NCBI GenBank assembly: GCA_963826505.1
Contig: CAWGXG010000008.1
Span: forward strand, 1,178,001-1,242,000
DNA: 64,000 nucleotides
Reading direction: 5' to 3'
Origin: CAWGXG01 sp963826505
Lineage (GTDB): Bacteria; Chloroflexota; Anaerolineae; Aggregatilineales; Aggregatilineaceae
Made by a program: the position numbers and the translations under genes
The notes under the pieces: generated by a model
What the model saw: only the letters and a program-made list of their open reading frames with translations
What the model was told of the DNA's origin: nothing
Database searches by the model: none
Shown: in pieces, positions 43,111-51,654 of the stretch
Layout of the letters: each line of letters starts with the position of its first letter
Position numbering within the stretch: position 1 is the first letter of the stretch

Positions 43111-43178
43111 TGCGGCAGGCGCTGTCCGATCCAGCACCGCCGTCCCTGGCGTAGCCGTACTCAACCCTACAAGATGAT

Positions 43179-44453
43179 ATGAGCCTCCACTCGCGCAGGG
43201 TGCCTGCACAGACCATTGCTTCACGCCCGCCTTTCCCCAGGGCGTTTTATGTGTCCCTGCTCGCCACCGTGATGTTCTCACTCGGCGCAACCAGTTTGAT
43301 CCCCATCGTGCCCCTGTTCATCACCGATGATCTCGGCATCGCCGAACAATGGATTGGGACAGCCACGTTGGTGGTGGCCTTTGCCGCTGTGTCGTTACGC
43401 ATTCCCTCCGGCGCGCTCGCAGATCGCTATGGCAAGCGGCTGATGCTCATGATTGGCGCAGGTATCGCTGTGCTCGCCTCGCTGTTGTACACCCTCAGCT
43501 ATGGCGTCGCCGTCTTCATGATCGCCCGTGTGCTGACCGGCGCGAGTCTGGCGTTCTTCACCACAGTTGGCAAAGCCGTCTCCGCAGACCTGTCCCCAGC
43601 GTCGCGGCGCGGCGAGGGCATGGGCATGACCAACGCCGCCTTTTCAGTGGCGCAGATTATCAGCCCGCTGATCGGAGAAGGCATCGGCAGTGCCCTGGGC
43701 TTTCGGGCGGTGTTCATGTTCACCGGCGTGGTATCCCTGGCGGCGCTGGCCATCGCGTCGACCCTCCCCGCCCACACTGCATCTTCCACGGGGTATGTGG
43801 GGCTGCGACAATCGTTCCGCGCTACACTCCGTGAACGCGGCGTGTGGGCCGCCTGCGCGCTGATCATGGGGTTGGCGGCGATTCTAGCGCTGATGTACAC
43901 CTTCTACCCGCTGTTTTCCGAGCGTAAAGTCCTGTTTGACGCGGCTCCAGAACTCATTTCAGGCATCGCGATGGGACTCGGTCTGAGCATCTGGGCGCTA
44001 GTCGATACACTGATCGAACCGCTGGCGGGTCGCCTGTCAGATCGCATCGGTCGCCAGCCGGTTGCGGTGCCAGGACTGGCCGTGGCGGCGATCGGCGTAT
44101 TGGCGCTCAGCCGTGCCCATGATTTGATCAGCACCTATCTGGCTATCGCCATATTGGCGGCCGGTTGGGGCGCAGCGCGTGCCGTTGCCGACGCCACCGC
44201 CCAGGACGCGGTCGCACCAGCCCTGCGGGCCATGTCCGCCGCCGTGTTGTATACCGCGTTTGATTTCGGCGTGGGCGTCAATGCCCAGGCCCTCAGCCCA
44301 CTCATCGACGGCGCAAATTTCGATCTGTTGTTCCGCGCCACACTGGTCATTGTGATCGTGTTCGGCTTCGGGGGGATTTTGGCGTCAACCGGACTGCACA
44401 CCTATGACCGCCGCGCTGCGCGCGTTAGCGTGCCGTCTGAAGGCATGGACTGA
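43179..44453 (+). CDS. Major facilitator superfamily transporter
   Basis: A 424-residue membrane transporter with 12 predicted helices and the MFS loop signature GALADRYGKRLML between helices 2 and 3; a similar GRLSDRIGRQPVAVPG occurs between helices 8 and 9, showing the internal repeat. It resembles drug/sugar efflux-type MFS proteins (YfcJ/YwfA-like) but the substrate cannot be deduced. The frame is intact. It stands downstream of the GNAT gene with a 68-base gap. Confidence 0.85.
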   Translation: MSLHSRRVPAQTIASRPPFPRAFYVSLLATVMFSLGATSLIPIVPLFITDDLGIAEQWIGTATLVVAFAAVSLRIPSGALADRYGKRLMLMIGAGIAVLASLLYTLSYGVAVFMIARVLTGASLAFFTTVGKAVSADLSPASRRGEGMGMTNAAFSVAQIISPLIGEGIGSALGFRAVFMFTGVVSLAALAIASTLPAHTASSTGYVGLRQSFRATLRERGVWAACALIMGLAAILALMYTFYPLFSERKVLFDAAPELISGIAMGLGLSIWALVDTLIEPLAGRLSDRIGRQPVAVPGLAVAAIGVLALSRAHDLISTYLAIAILAAGWGAARAVADATAQDAVAPALRAMSAAVLYTAFDFGVGVNAQALSPLIDGANFDLLFRATLVIVIVFGFGGILASTGLHTYDRRAARVSVPSEGMD

Positions 44454-44470
44454 TTCGGATTCTAACAAAC

Positions 44471-44491
44471 AGGCGGCCCCAATGGGTCGCC
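44471..44491. terminator. Hairpin between convergent MFS and OPRT-like genes
   Basis: GGCG-G-CCC/GGG-T-CGCC with a short loop, one mismatch. On the minus strand it is followed by TGTTTGTT. A weak terminator candidate for the minus-strand operon end. Confidence 0.4.
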
Positions 44492-44533
44492 CGCCCGTAA
44501 CTGCAAGATGCTAACAAGACGCTTCCGTTTTGC

Positions 44534-45136
44534 TCACCTCTCACTCAGCCACCCCTCGACCGCCGCACGCATCAACGGCGGCAGCAGACCCTCCGCTTCC
44601 AACACGGGCAGACACGCGCGCAGCGTCAACGCTGTGCGAACAGTATAGCCACGCGCCAGCAAATCCTCGCGCGCCCCTCGCCCAAGGTCCATCAACGCAA
44701 CCACAGCCCGTACATCCAACCCGACGCGCCGTGCCAGCGCTGTGATCTGCTGCGCCTGCCCCGCGTCGATCAGCACGTCCGCCAGCAACACCGTCGGATG
44801 GCCAACATCATATGCACCCTCGATGGCAAACGCCACCGTATAATCGCGCACGCCGCCGTAGGGGTACGCCATCGGCAGCCCGCTGTGCAAACTTACCGCC
44901 ACGCCCAGCGGAATGGCTTCGACCGTGGTCAGCAAGCGATCTCCCTGCACTTCCGCCAGCAGCGGCGCGATTCCTGCAGCCGCCTCGGCCAGCAGCGCTG
45001 GATAAGATGGTAACCACCCCAGCACCACCTGGACCGGACTCACACGATCGTCCTCGTGGGCGAACCGCCCAAACTGGATCAGTCCGGCCCGCGCCAGGGC
45101 CAACGCGAAGCGATCCGCTGAAAAAGGCTCCACCAT
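44534..45136 (-). CDS. Orotate phosphoribosyltransferase-like protein with altered PRPP loop
   Basis: A 200-residue protein with type I phosphoribosyltransferase layout, nearest to orotate phosphoribosyltransferase (OPRT): LARAGLIQFGRFAHEDDRVSPVQVVLG parallels the OPRT opening, AYPYGGVRDY the central loop, and TVLLADVLIDAGQAQQITALA lies where the PRPP-binding D-D-x-x-T-x-G motif should be. That motif is imperfect (ADVLIDAGQA): the acidic pair is partly kept but the T-x-G is lost, so normal catalysis is doubtful. The ATG follows the cinA stop by only 5 bases, so translation is coupled. It may be a sensor or a divergent transferase, not a true PyrE. Confidence 0.6.
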   Translation of the reverse strand: MVEPFSADRFALALARAGLIQFGRFAHEDDRVSPVQVVLGWLPSYPALLAEAAAGIAPLLAEVQGDRLLTTVEAIPLGVAVSLHSGLPMAYPYGGVRDYTVAFAIEGAYDVGHPTVLLADVLIDAGQAQQITALARRVGLDVRAVVALMDLGRGAREDLLARGYTVRTALTLRACLPVLEAEGLLPPLMRAAVEGWLSER

Positions 45137-45141
45137 CCGCC

Positions 45142-46344
45142 CTAATCCTCAATCCGTCGCACCAGGTGCCACGCCATGCTGATCGCCCACGTCCCGGCCC
45201 AGAAAGGCGCTTCCGTGCCCGCACCACCAAAGGCGTAACGCCGCGTGCGCTCGCGTTCCGCCGTCATGGCCGTGATCCCCGTGCCGTGTTCGTGCGTCAC
45301 GTAGGCGATCACGACGTCCGCGCCGGTTTCCTCGCGCAGACGTCGGGCCTCCGCCTTAGCCATCTCGCCATAATCCAGCGCCGCCGGATCGAGTTCCGCC
45401 GCGGGCATCCCCAGCCGTGCCGCCAACATACCCAAATCGGAGCTGGACAGCCGCGCCATCACCACGTCGGGGTGGTGGAATCGCAGGGCAACTGAAGTTT
45501 CCTCCGGCCCAGTGTACGAAACGGCCAGTTTCAGCCCCTTCTCACGCAGCAGCGCCACGAAGTTATCTTCCAGGGCTTCTTTGTCGATCCCGTACACATA
45601 ATCGCCCAATCGTTCCCGGACGATCGTTTCCGCCTGCGCGATCAGCACATCAGCTTCGGCTTCGTTATCCGCGCGCGCCGTGATGCGGATGTCGGTTTGC
45701 CCGGTATGTGCCGCCAACCCTACGGTGGGATTGCTCCACGTTTCCAGATCGCTGATCTTGGCGTCAATCTGGCTCTCGCCGATGCCCGCCGTGCGCAGCA
45801 CGCGCGCCTTGATGATGCCTTTTCCACCGGTGCGCTCGCGCAGATAAGGAATCACGCTCGCCGCCAACAGTTCTTTCATCTCGCGCGGCACGCCCGGCAG
45901 GCTGATCACCGTGCCCTGCTCGCCTTCCACGATGAAACACGGCGCTGTGCCAAACCGGTTATGAATCGGGATCGAGCCAGCCGGGATGTAGGCCTGCACC
46001 CGGTTATTGTCGCTCATCGTCGATCCCATCTGCTTGAACCGGTCGCGGATCTCGTCGAACAGGTCTGGCCGGAACTCCAGTTCACGACCGGTCGCCCGCG
46101 CCACCGCTTCGCGCGTCATATCGTCGACCGTCGGCCCCAAGCCGCCCGTTGTGATCACCACGTCGCAGCGTTTCAGCGCCGCCCGGATCGCTTCAACAAT
46201 GCGTTCAACGTTGTCGCCGACTGTCGTCAGGAAGAAGATATTCACGCCTGTATCGCGCAGCTGCCGCGTGATATAGGCCGAGTTCGTATCAACAATTTCG
46301 CCGAGCAGCAATTCTGTCCCAATCGTAATGACTTCTGCGTTCAT
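45142..46344 (-). CDS. CinA family protein with divergent C-terminal domain
   Basis: A 400-residue CinA protein. The N-terminal MoCF/COG1058 domain (about 1-250), which in CinA acts on ADP-ribose or NAD-type pyrophosphates, is well conserved: ITIGTELLLGEIVDTNSAYI, VGDNVERIVEAIR, DVVITTGGLGPTVDDMTREA and LPGVPREMKELL. The C-terminal nicotinamide-nucleotide amidase domain is unusual: where family members have A-E-S-C-T-G-G this one has AVSYTGPEETS, so deamidase activity is doubtful. The start has GGAGGATGA upstream. It is the first gene of a pair with the OPRT-like gene, which suggests a link to nucleotide metabolism. Confidence 0.85.
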   Translation of the reverse strand: MNAEVITIGTELLLGEIVDTNSAYITRQLRDTGVNIFFLTTVGDNVERIVEAIRAALKRCDVVITTGGLGPTVDDMTREAVARATGRELEFRPDLFDEIRDRFKQMGSTMSDNNRVQAYIPAGSIPIHNRFGTAPCFIVEGEQGTVISLPGVPREMKELLAASVIPYLRERTGGKGIIKARVLRTAGIGESQIDAKISDLETWSNPTVGLAAHTGQTDIRITARADNEAEADVLIAQAETIVRERLGDYVYGIDKEALEDNFVALLREKGLKLAVSYTGPEETSVALRFHHPDVVMARLSSSDLGMLAARLGMPAAELDPAALDYGEMAKAEARRLREETGADVVIAYVTHEHGTGITAMTAERERTRRYAFGGAGTEAPFWAGTWAISMAWHLVRRIED

Positions 46345-46433
46345 TCATCCTCCCATGCAGGAAAACGCCGCCGCGCTCAAAGTTCGTCTCAGGTCCGCGC
46401 GGCACGGGCCATCTCGCACCATTACCGCCGATC

Positions 46434-46467
46434 AAAAAACGCGCGGGCGGTTGGTCTGCCCGTGCGT
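46434..46467 (-). terminator. Intrinsic terminator after the cNMP-binding gene
   Basis: Minus strand: ACGCACGGGC/GCCCGCGCGT (one G-T pair) followed by TTTTTTGATC, 33 bases after the stop codon of the cNMP-binding gene. Confidence 0.75.
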
Positions 46468-46499
46468 CTGGCTTGTTCTATCGCCACCGGTCGCGGGAG

Positions 46500-46991
46500 C
46501 TACCCCAGCCGCGTCGCCGACCAGAGCAGATGCTCCCGCACCTGCAAATCCGTGTTGCGGATTTTCATCGCCAGGTCTGCGGCCAGGTTGCGCATCAGGC
46601 GGTACCCCAACTGCGGGTACGTATCGCACAACAGCATTAAGTTCGCGCGCGGAATCACCAGCAAACGCGTGTTGTGTTCGGTGCAGCGCGCCGCCGCCGA
46701 TCGCACGCCTTCATCGACCAGCGCTACCTCACCGAACGACTGCCCACGCCGCAGCGTGGCGATCGTCTGCAATCCCACTTGCAGATCGCTGCCTATGATG
46801 GTCGGGTCAACCTGAATATCGACTTCGCCCTCTACGATGATATACAGTTCATCGCCCGGCGTATTCTCCGCGAAGACAAGGGCATTCCTCTCGAAAGTGC
46901 GTTCGTCACAAATCGACGCAATCAGCTCGATCTGCGTCGGTGTCATCTCGTAGAAGATATCAGTCTGTTTTAGCACGCTCGTGATGTGCAT
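46500..46991 (-). CDS. Cyclic-nucleotide-binding domain protein without DNA-binding domain
   Basis: A 163-residue protein consisting of a single CAP/Crp-type cyclic nucleotide-binding beta-roll: LKQTDIFYEMTPTQIELIASICDER, VFAENTPGDELYIIVEGEVDI, and the phosphate-binding cassette GQSFGEVALVDEGVRSAAARC with the conserved Arg and Glu. The remaining 35 residues are a helix (LMRNLAADLAMKIRNTDLQ); there is no helix-turn-helix, so it is not a Crp-type regulator by itself. It may sense cAMP or cGMP and act on a partner. It has its own terminator. Confidence 0.82.
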   Translation of the reverse strand: MHITSVLKQTDIFYEMTPTQIELIASICDERTFERNALVFAENTPGDELYIIVEGEVDIQVDPTIIGSDLQVGLQTIATLRRGQSFGEVALVDEGVRSAAARCTEHNTRLLVIPRANLMLLCDTYPQLGYRLMRNLAADLAMKIRNTDLQVREHLLWSATRLG

Positions 46992-47102
46992 AACCGTCCC
47001 TGTTCCAAACTCATCGGGAGATGCTCGCTGCCTCTCACGGCGGCGTGCGTAGCATAATTCAGAATCCGCCGACTAACCAGGGTGGATTCATCCAGCCGGC
47101 TG

Positions 47103-49289
47103 CTACGACGGGCAGGTAATTCCTTCGCGCCGGCTTATGGCGACAATCGTCGGGCGGTGATCCGATGTGAGCGCAGCTTCCGCGCTCTGATCGACCATCG
47201 CGCCGGTCAGTGGCAGATGGTATGTCCACAGGTAGTCATAGCGCGCGGCTGTCCCATCCACCAAGAAGACGGTCAGCGCGTCTTGCGACCGTAAACTCGC
47301 CACCGGATCCTGCAGCGAGGGATTGCCTTGCGCAGCATAAAGAGGCGACTGCGGGCCGTTATACAGCGGTGCTTCTGGTCCGAAATTGAAGGTCCCGCCC
47401 AAGATGATCCGGTCGGTCCACGACGGATTATGCCGGGCCGCGATCCAGTCCAACATTTGGCGATACTGGCGATTTTGATCCTGCTCGCCTTCGGGAACCG
47501 GCTGCCCGTTGCGCTCGGCTTCGCGAAATCCGATCCAGGCGTTATACACGTGCAGATAGCCTAATCCAGCGGCCCCAGGATCCGCGACCAAACGCTCCGG
47601 GTCCAACACCACATGCATCACGGCCGCTTGATTGCCCTGGCTGGTCAGCAGGTGCCCTTCCGCACTGTGGACCGGCACTCGGCTGAGCACGGCCAACCCT
47701 TGCAGTACTTCATTTTGCGGGAAGAACGCGCTCTCCATATTCAATCGCCGCGCCAGCCACAACACCTGATCAACGCCGAAGCTCGCCATTCGCCCAGCAT
47801 CGACTTCTTGTAGGAGCACGATATCCGCCCCGTTTAGTTCGATGAGCTGCGCCACATTTTCCAGGTTTGGATCGAAGAACTGCGAATACCCACTGTGAAT
47901 ATTGAATGTCGCCACCCGCAGACAATCCGGATTCGACGGGCGGCTGACCGCCGTACCCACCGCGACATTGGCCCCGGCAAACGCCACGCCGACCACCAGC
48001 ACCAGGCCGCCCAACGTGTACAACACGTGCCCACCCCGCCAGGGAATACGTTTGCGCGTGAGAATCATCGGAATCGAAAGCAGCAGCGCTGCTACCAGCG
48101 CCAGCCCTAACCCCATCCCGCGGAACGAGCGCAGCAAGTTATCAACGTTTTGATAAGGTTCGGCAAACGTGCGGACGTACGCATAATCGTAGGTGAAATA
48201 ATCGCCCGTGGCCAGCCCAGCGAATCCGATCACGCCGAACAGAATCGTGATGCCCGTCAGGTTACGGCTGGGGAGTCCCGTTTGCACCAGCCACCACACC
48301 GTCAGCGCCACGAGGAACTGCGCGAACACCAGCGCAAACCCCGCTGCCAGACCATCATAGCGCCGCCCAACTACTAGCAGCAGTCCCAGCAACAGCACCC
48401 ACAGCCAACCGCGCCACGCCCCGTCGAACATTCCGGCGAAACGGCGCGCCTGCTCGCGCACTTCGGGCACCAACGGTAAGGTCGTCGCCGCCAATAGCCA
48501 GGGCACCAGGGCCGTGTAATCCGCGCCCGACCAATGCGCCACCACGTTGGGCAACCCAAATAGCGTGAATTCCAGGAAAAGAATTGCGCCCAGCGCCAGC
48601 CCGCCCCACAGATTCATCTGTCCGGTCAGCGGCGGGGAGTAGCCTTCGGCCTTACGTTCTGCTGCCGCCGCGCGCCGTTCAATGAACCATAACAGCACGG
48701 ACAGCAGAATAAGCAAAATCGTCGCCAACGCGATCACAACGCCGACTTCGACCGAAAACGAACGGTCAGCCGTTGGACTGAACGTCAGGCTATATTCGCT
48801 CTGCCAGGATCGATCCATCGTATCACCCAGAGCACGGATAATCTGATCGCCGGTGAAACCCAGCAACAGCGTCGGGGCGAAGAATCCAGGGCGGCGAATA
48901 GCCGTCACCGCCAGGTATAGCAACCCACCCCCGATCACGAGACCAGACGCGGGCACGCGCAGGTCAGCCGTCTGCATGGCGAGCGAACGCCCCAACGCGA
49001 CCAGGATAACCGCCAGCGGCAAACTCCAGCGCCAGCGCGCGATCACCAGACTGAGCAGCGGTAGCGCCAGCAGGGCGACCAGAGCCACGACTTCGGGCTG
49101 AACAGTGGTAATATCCACGACGCCGGGCACACCAGCTAACGACGTTCCCGCCGGCACGCGCTGCACCAGATCGGCGCTGCTGGCGCGCGCGTACAGAGTG
49201 GCATAGGCGAAGCGGACCGTCTGAACAAAAAACAGTCCCACCGCTCCGGCTTCAAGCGTCCGCAGTATATCCTGCCGTATTTGCGACAT
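47103..49289 (-). CDS. Multi-pass membrane protein with C-terminal endonuclease/exonuclease/phosphatase domain
   Basis: A 728-residue protein. The first 480 residues contain about 12-14 hydrophobic helices (LVALLALPLLSLVIARW, LFLVVGRRYDGLAAGFALVFAQFLVAL, and others). From about residue 490 an extracytoplasmic endonuclease/exonuclease/phosphatase-type domain begins: CLRVATFNIHSGYSQF, ADIVLLQEVDAG, LAVLSRVPV, RIILGGTFNFGPEAP and TSDHRPTIVAIS. Catalytic equivalents N (FNIHSG), E (LQEVD) and the terminal SDH are kept, while the usual G-D-F/L-N motif is altered to GGTFN. It may hydrolyse a lipid-phosphate or phosphodiester at the outer face. GAGG lies near the ATG. Substrate unknown. Confidence 0.78.
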   Translation of the reverse strand: MSQIRQDILRTLEAGAVGLFFVQTVRFAYATLYARASSADLVQRVPAGTSLAGVPGVVDITTVQPEVVALVALLALPLLSLVIARWRWSLPLAVILVALGRSLAMQTADLRVPASGLVIGGGLLYLAVTAIRRPGFFAPTLLLGFTGDQIIRALGDTMDRSWQSEYSLTFSPTADRSFSVEVGVVIALATILLILLSVLLWFIERRAAAAERKAEGYSPPLTGQMNLWGGLALGAILFLEFTLFGLPNVVAHWSGADYTALVPWLLAATTLPLVPEVREQARRFAGMFDGAWRGWLWVLLLGLLLVVGRRYDGLAAGFALVFAQFLVALTVWWLVQTGLPSRNLTGITILFGVIGFAGLATGDYFTYDYAYVRTFAEPYQNVDNLLRSFRGMGLGLALVAALLLSIPMILTRKRIPWRGGHVLYTLGGLVLVVGVAFAGANVAVGTAVSRPSNPDCLRVATFNIHSGYSQFFDPNLENVAQLIELNGADIVLLQEVDAGRMASFGVDQVLWLARRLNMESAFFPQNEVLQGLAVLSRVPVHSAEGHLLTSQGNQAAVMHVVLDPERLVADPGAAGLGYLHVYNAWIGFREAERNGQPVPEGEQDQNRQYRQMLDWIAARHNPSWTDRIILGGTFNFGPEAPLYNGPQSPLYAAQGNPSLQDPVASLRSQDALTVFLVDGTAARYDYLWTYHLPLTGAMVDQSAEAALTSDHRPTIVAISRREGITCPS

Positions 49290-49494
49290 GTTGCCTCGTC
49301 AGGGTTGGGAGGTGAATCACCCGGTACCGTTTACCGCCTACCATTTTACGCACAGTTGGCGTTCGTGCCAGCGCGCGCAATTTCCGGCTGCTTGCGCGGC
49401 GAAACTTACCGGGACGATGCGTCACAGCAACAATACAAAGCCGGGCAGATCACCCGGCAGTGGTTTCGAACGGGTCGGTCAGCGCCCCTCACAG

Positions 49495-51501
49495 TCACAC
49501 CTGTTGGCCCTGGTTGGAACGTGACACGCACAGATCAACGTATTCCATGCGCACGCGTTCCGCCGGCGCGATCGCCATAATGTCGAGAATTTCGGCGGTG
49601 AGCGACGCCTTATATTCGGCATCCCGTTTCGACCATGTCCTCGACTTGATCTCGATGTAGCGTCGTGCCGCTTCCGGCTCCATGATCTGATCCAGGTTGA
49701 CGTAGAACAACACGCCCTTATACAACACATGCCAGCGCCGCCGGTCCTTCTGAATCTCGCATTCCTGACGCGCCTTGAAATATTCTCGGTAGAAGCGCAG
49801 CGGGCGATCGGCGGGCGCGATGAAGCGCGAATGCGACAGCAGCACTGCTTCGTCAAACTCGCGCGCCTTGTCGGGGATGGTATACGTCAGGCGCGTGCGG
49901 ACCGTGACCGGCTCGCTGTCCGGGCCGATGAAGTCGTCCTCCCGGTAGCGCACCCGCCCTGCCGCATCGTCACCAAACAGAAAATACGTGTCATACTGCC
50001 GGTAATGATTCTGCTTGACCACTTGCACGGCGGAATTCTCCAGAAGCTGCTCGATGATCGCCTCACCGCCCCGATCGAGCACGGCTTTCACCTGGATTTC
50101 GAAGCTCTCCTCCTGGTGCACACCGCCGATCGCGACCAGTTTGTTGAGTACATTGCCTTCCCGCGCGATCAAGAACTGGTCCATGCGCCGGGCGTAATCT
50201 GCCGCCTGGGCCCGAATCAGGCCTTCGTCCAGCGTCAGCAGCTCACGATCACGCATCAACCAGCGCCCGTTGACTATCACATGCTGCACATCCGCCGCCT
50301 GACTTGCATAAACGACTTGCGAATAGACGCCGTTAGTGTCGCGCTCAAAGTGGGGGGTGTTGTGAAACGGGCTGTTATCCAACACGACCAGATCAGCCCG
50401 CTTGCCCACTTCGAGACTCCCGGTGATGTCACCCAGGTGCAGAGCTTCCGCGCCCCAGCGGGTCGCCATCAGCAGCGCGTCGCGCGCCGGCAGCACCAGC
50501 GGATCAAAAGTCGCGCCTTTCGCCAACAGGGCCGCCAGTCGCATCTCCTCAAACATATCGAGGTCGTTATTGCTCGCCGCGCCATCCGTGCCGATACTCA
50601 TCCGGACGCCGCGTTCCATCATTTCTTTGACCGGGGCGATGCCACTTGCCAGCTTGAGGTTGCTTGTCGGGTTGTGCGCGACGGCGACCCCGTGCTGCTC
50701 CATGACCCGGATCTGCTCGGTGTCCACGTGCACACAATGCGCGGCCAGCGTCTTCGCTCTGAACACGCCTAGGTCTGCCACACGCTGCACGACCTTCTTC
50801 TCAAATTCCGTCCAACTGTCCTCGGATTCCTGGCGCGTTTCCAGAATATGAATCTGGAGCGGTACGTCGTATTCCACCGCCAGATCGGCACACGCCTGAA
50901 GTATCTCGTCCGTACAGGTATACGGAGCATGCGGCGCAACCGACGGCACAATCAACGGATGATCGCGCCAATCCTCGATAAACCGCCGCGTGTACGCCAG
51001 ACTCACGTCGTAGCTTTCCGCGTCCGGCGTGGGATATTTCATGATCGTCTCGCCGCAGACGCCACGCAGCCCGGCCTGCGCCGTCGCCGCTGCGATGTCA
51101 GCTTCATAGTAGTACATATCCGCGAACAAGGTCGTCCCGCCGCGTATCATCTCCGCGCATGACAATTGCGTGCCGAGCCGCACAAATTCTGGGCTGACGA
51201 ACTCACGTTCGACCGGCATCATATACCCCATCAGCCATACATCCAGTCGGAGATCGTCGGCCATCGCGCGCAGCAGGGTCATCGGCATGTGCGTGTGGGC
51301 GTTCACCAAGCCCGGCATGATGACGCGATCGCGACAGTCAATCACCTCGCGCACCTCGTAGCGCGCCATCAGGTCATCCGCCGTCCCCACGCCGACAATG
51401 CTGTCGCCCTTGATCGCCACTGCCCCATTCGGAATCACGGTCAGCGCCTGATCCATCGCCAACACGGTGCCACCGGCTAAAAGTATATCGACAGGCTCCA
51501 T
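49495..51501 (-). CDS. Amidohydrolase (MTA/SAH deaminase-like) fused to a CYTH-like domain
   Basis: A 668-residue fusion. Residues 1-435 form an amidohydrolase of the MtaD/SsnA (5'-methylthioadenosine/S-adenosylhomocysteine deaminase) type: VNAHTHMPMTLLRAMADD (metal HxH), SVAPHAPYTCTDEIL, LQIHILETR, LAAHCVHVD, and the metal Asp in MSIGTDGAASNNDLDMFEEMRLAALLAK, all intact. From about residue 455 a second domain follows that looks like a CYTH/class IV adenylate cyclase or triphosphatase fold: FEIQVKAVLDR, RVRYREDDF, RQECEIQKDRRRWHVLYKG, YIEIKSRTW, with alternating charged strands. The ATG at 51501 is used because AAGGAAG lies upstream and an earlier in-frame start would overlap the -10 promoter sequence. 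Confidence 0.82.
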   Translation of the reverse strand: MEPVDILLAGGTVLAMDQALTVIPNGAVAIKGDSIVGVGTADDLMARYEVREVIDCRDRVIMPGLVNAHTHMPMTLLRAMADDLRLDVWLMGYMMPVEREFVSPEFVRLGTQLSCAEMIRGGTTLFADMYYYEADIAAATAQAGLRGVCGETIMKYPTPDAESYDVSLAYTRRFIEDWRDHPLIVPSVAPHAPYTCTDEILQACADLAVEYDVPLQIHILETRQESEDSWTEFEKKVVQRVADLGVFRAKTLAAHCVHVDTEQIRVMEQHGVAVAHNPTSNLKLASGIAPVKEMMERGVRMSIGTDGAASNNDLDMFEEMRLAALLAKGATFDPLVLPARDALLMATRWGAEALHLGDITGSLEVGKRADLVVLDNSPFHNTPHFERDTNGVYSQVVYASQAADVQHVIVNGRWLMRDRELLTLDEGLIRAQAADYARRMDQFLIAREGNVLNKLVAIGGVHQEESFEIQVKAVLDRGGEAIIEQLLENSAVQVVKQNHYRQYDTYFLFGDDAAGRVRYREDDFIGPDSEPVTVRTRLTYTIPDKAREFDEAVLLSHSRFIAPADRPLRFYREYFKARQECEIQKDRRRWHVLYKGVLFYVNLDQIMEPEAARRYIEIKSRTWSKRDAEYKASLTAEILDIMAIAPAERVRMEYVDLCVSRSNQGQQV

Positions 51502-51535
51502 AAGGTAATTCTTCCTTTCGCGAGTGATTCTGATC

Positions 51536-51565
51536 ATTATACCCCAGCCTTACCCGAAAAATGAA
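51536..51565 (-). promoter_or_regulatory. Promoter of the amidohydrolase-CYTH gene
   Basis: Minus strand: TTCATT (51565-51560), 18-bp spacer, TATAAT (51541-51536), 35 bases before the chosen start. The -10 is perfect, the -35 is weak. Confidence 0.45.
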
Positions 51566-51586
51566 GCCTTCCACGCCAAACTACAA

Positions 51587-51621
51587 CCGCCCAACGCGCA
51601 GCGATCTCTCGCGTTGGGCGG
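51587..51621 (-). terminator. Hairpin after the PD40 protein gene
   Basis: Perfect 12-bp stem CCGCCCAACGCG/CGCGTTGGGCGG (51587-51598 with 51610-51621), 34 bases after the stop of the minus-strand PD40 gene. A T-rich but interrupted stretch follows. Confidence 0.65.
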
Positions 51622-51654
51622 CTGTGCCACATTTCAAATGTGATTGAGCATCTG

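Noticed and set aside
45697..46815. 372-codon plus-strand frame opposite cinA and the cNMP-binding gene
   Set aside because: It spans two clear minus-strand genes and a terminator, and lacks any domain pattern.
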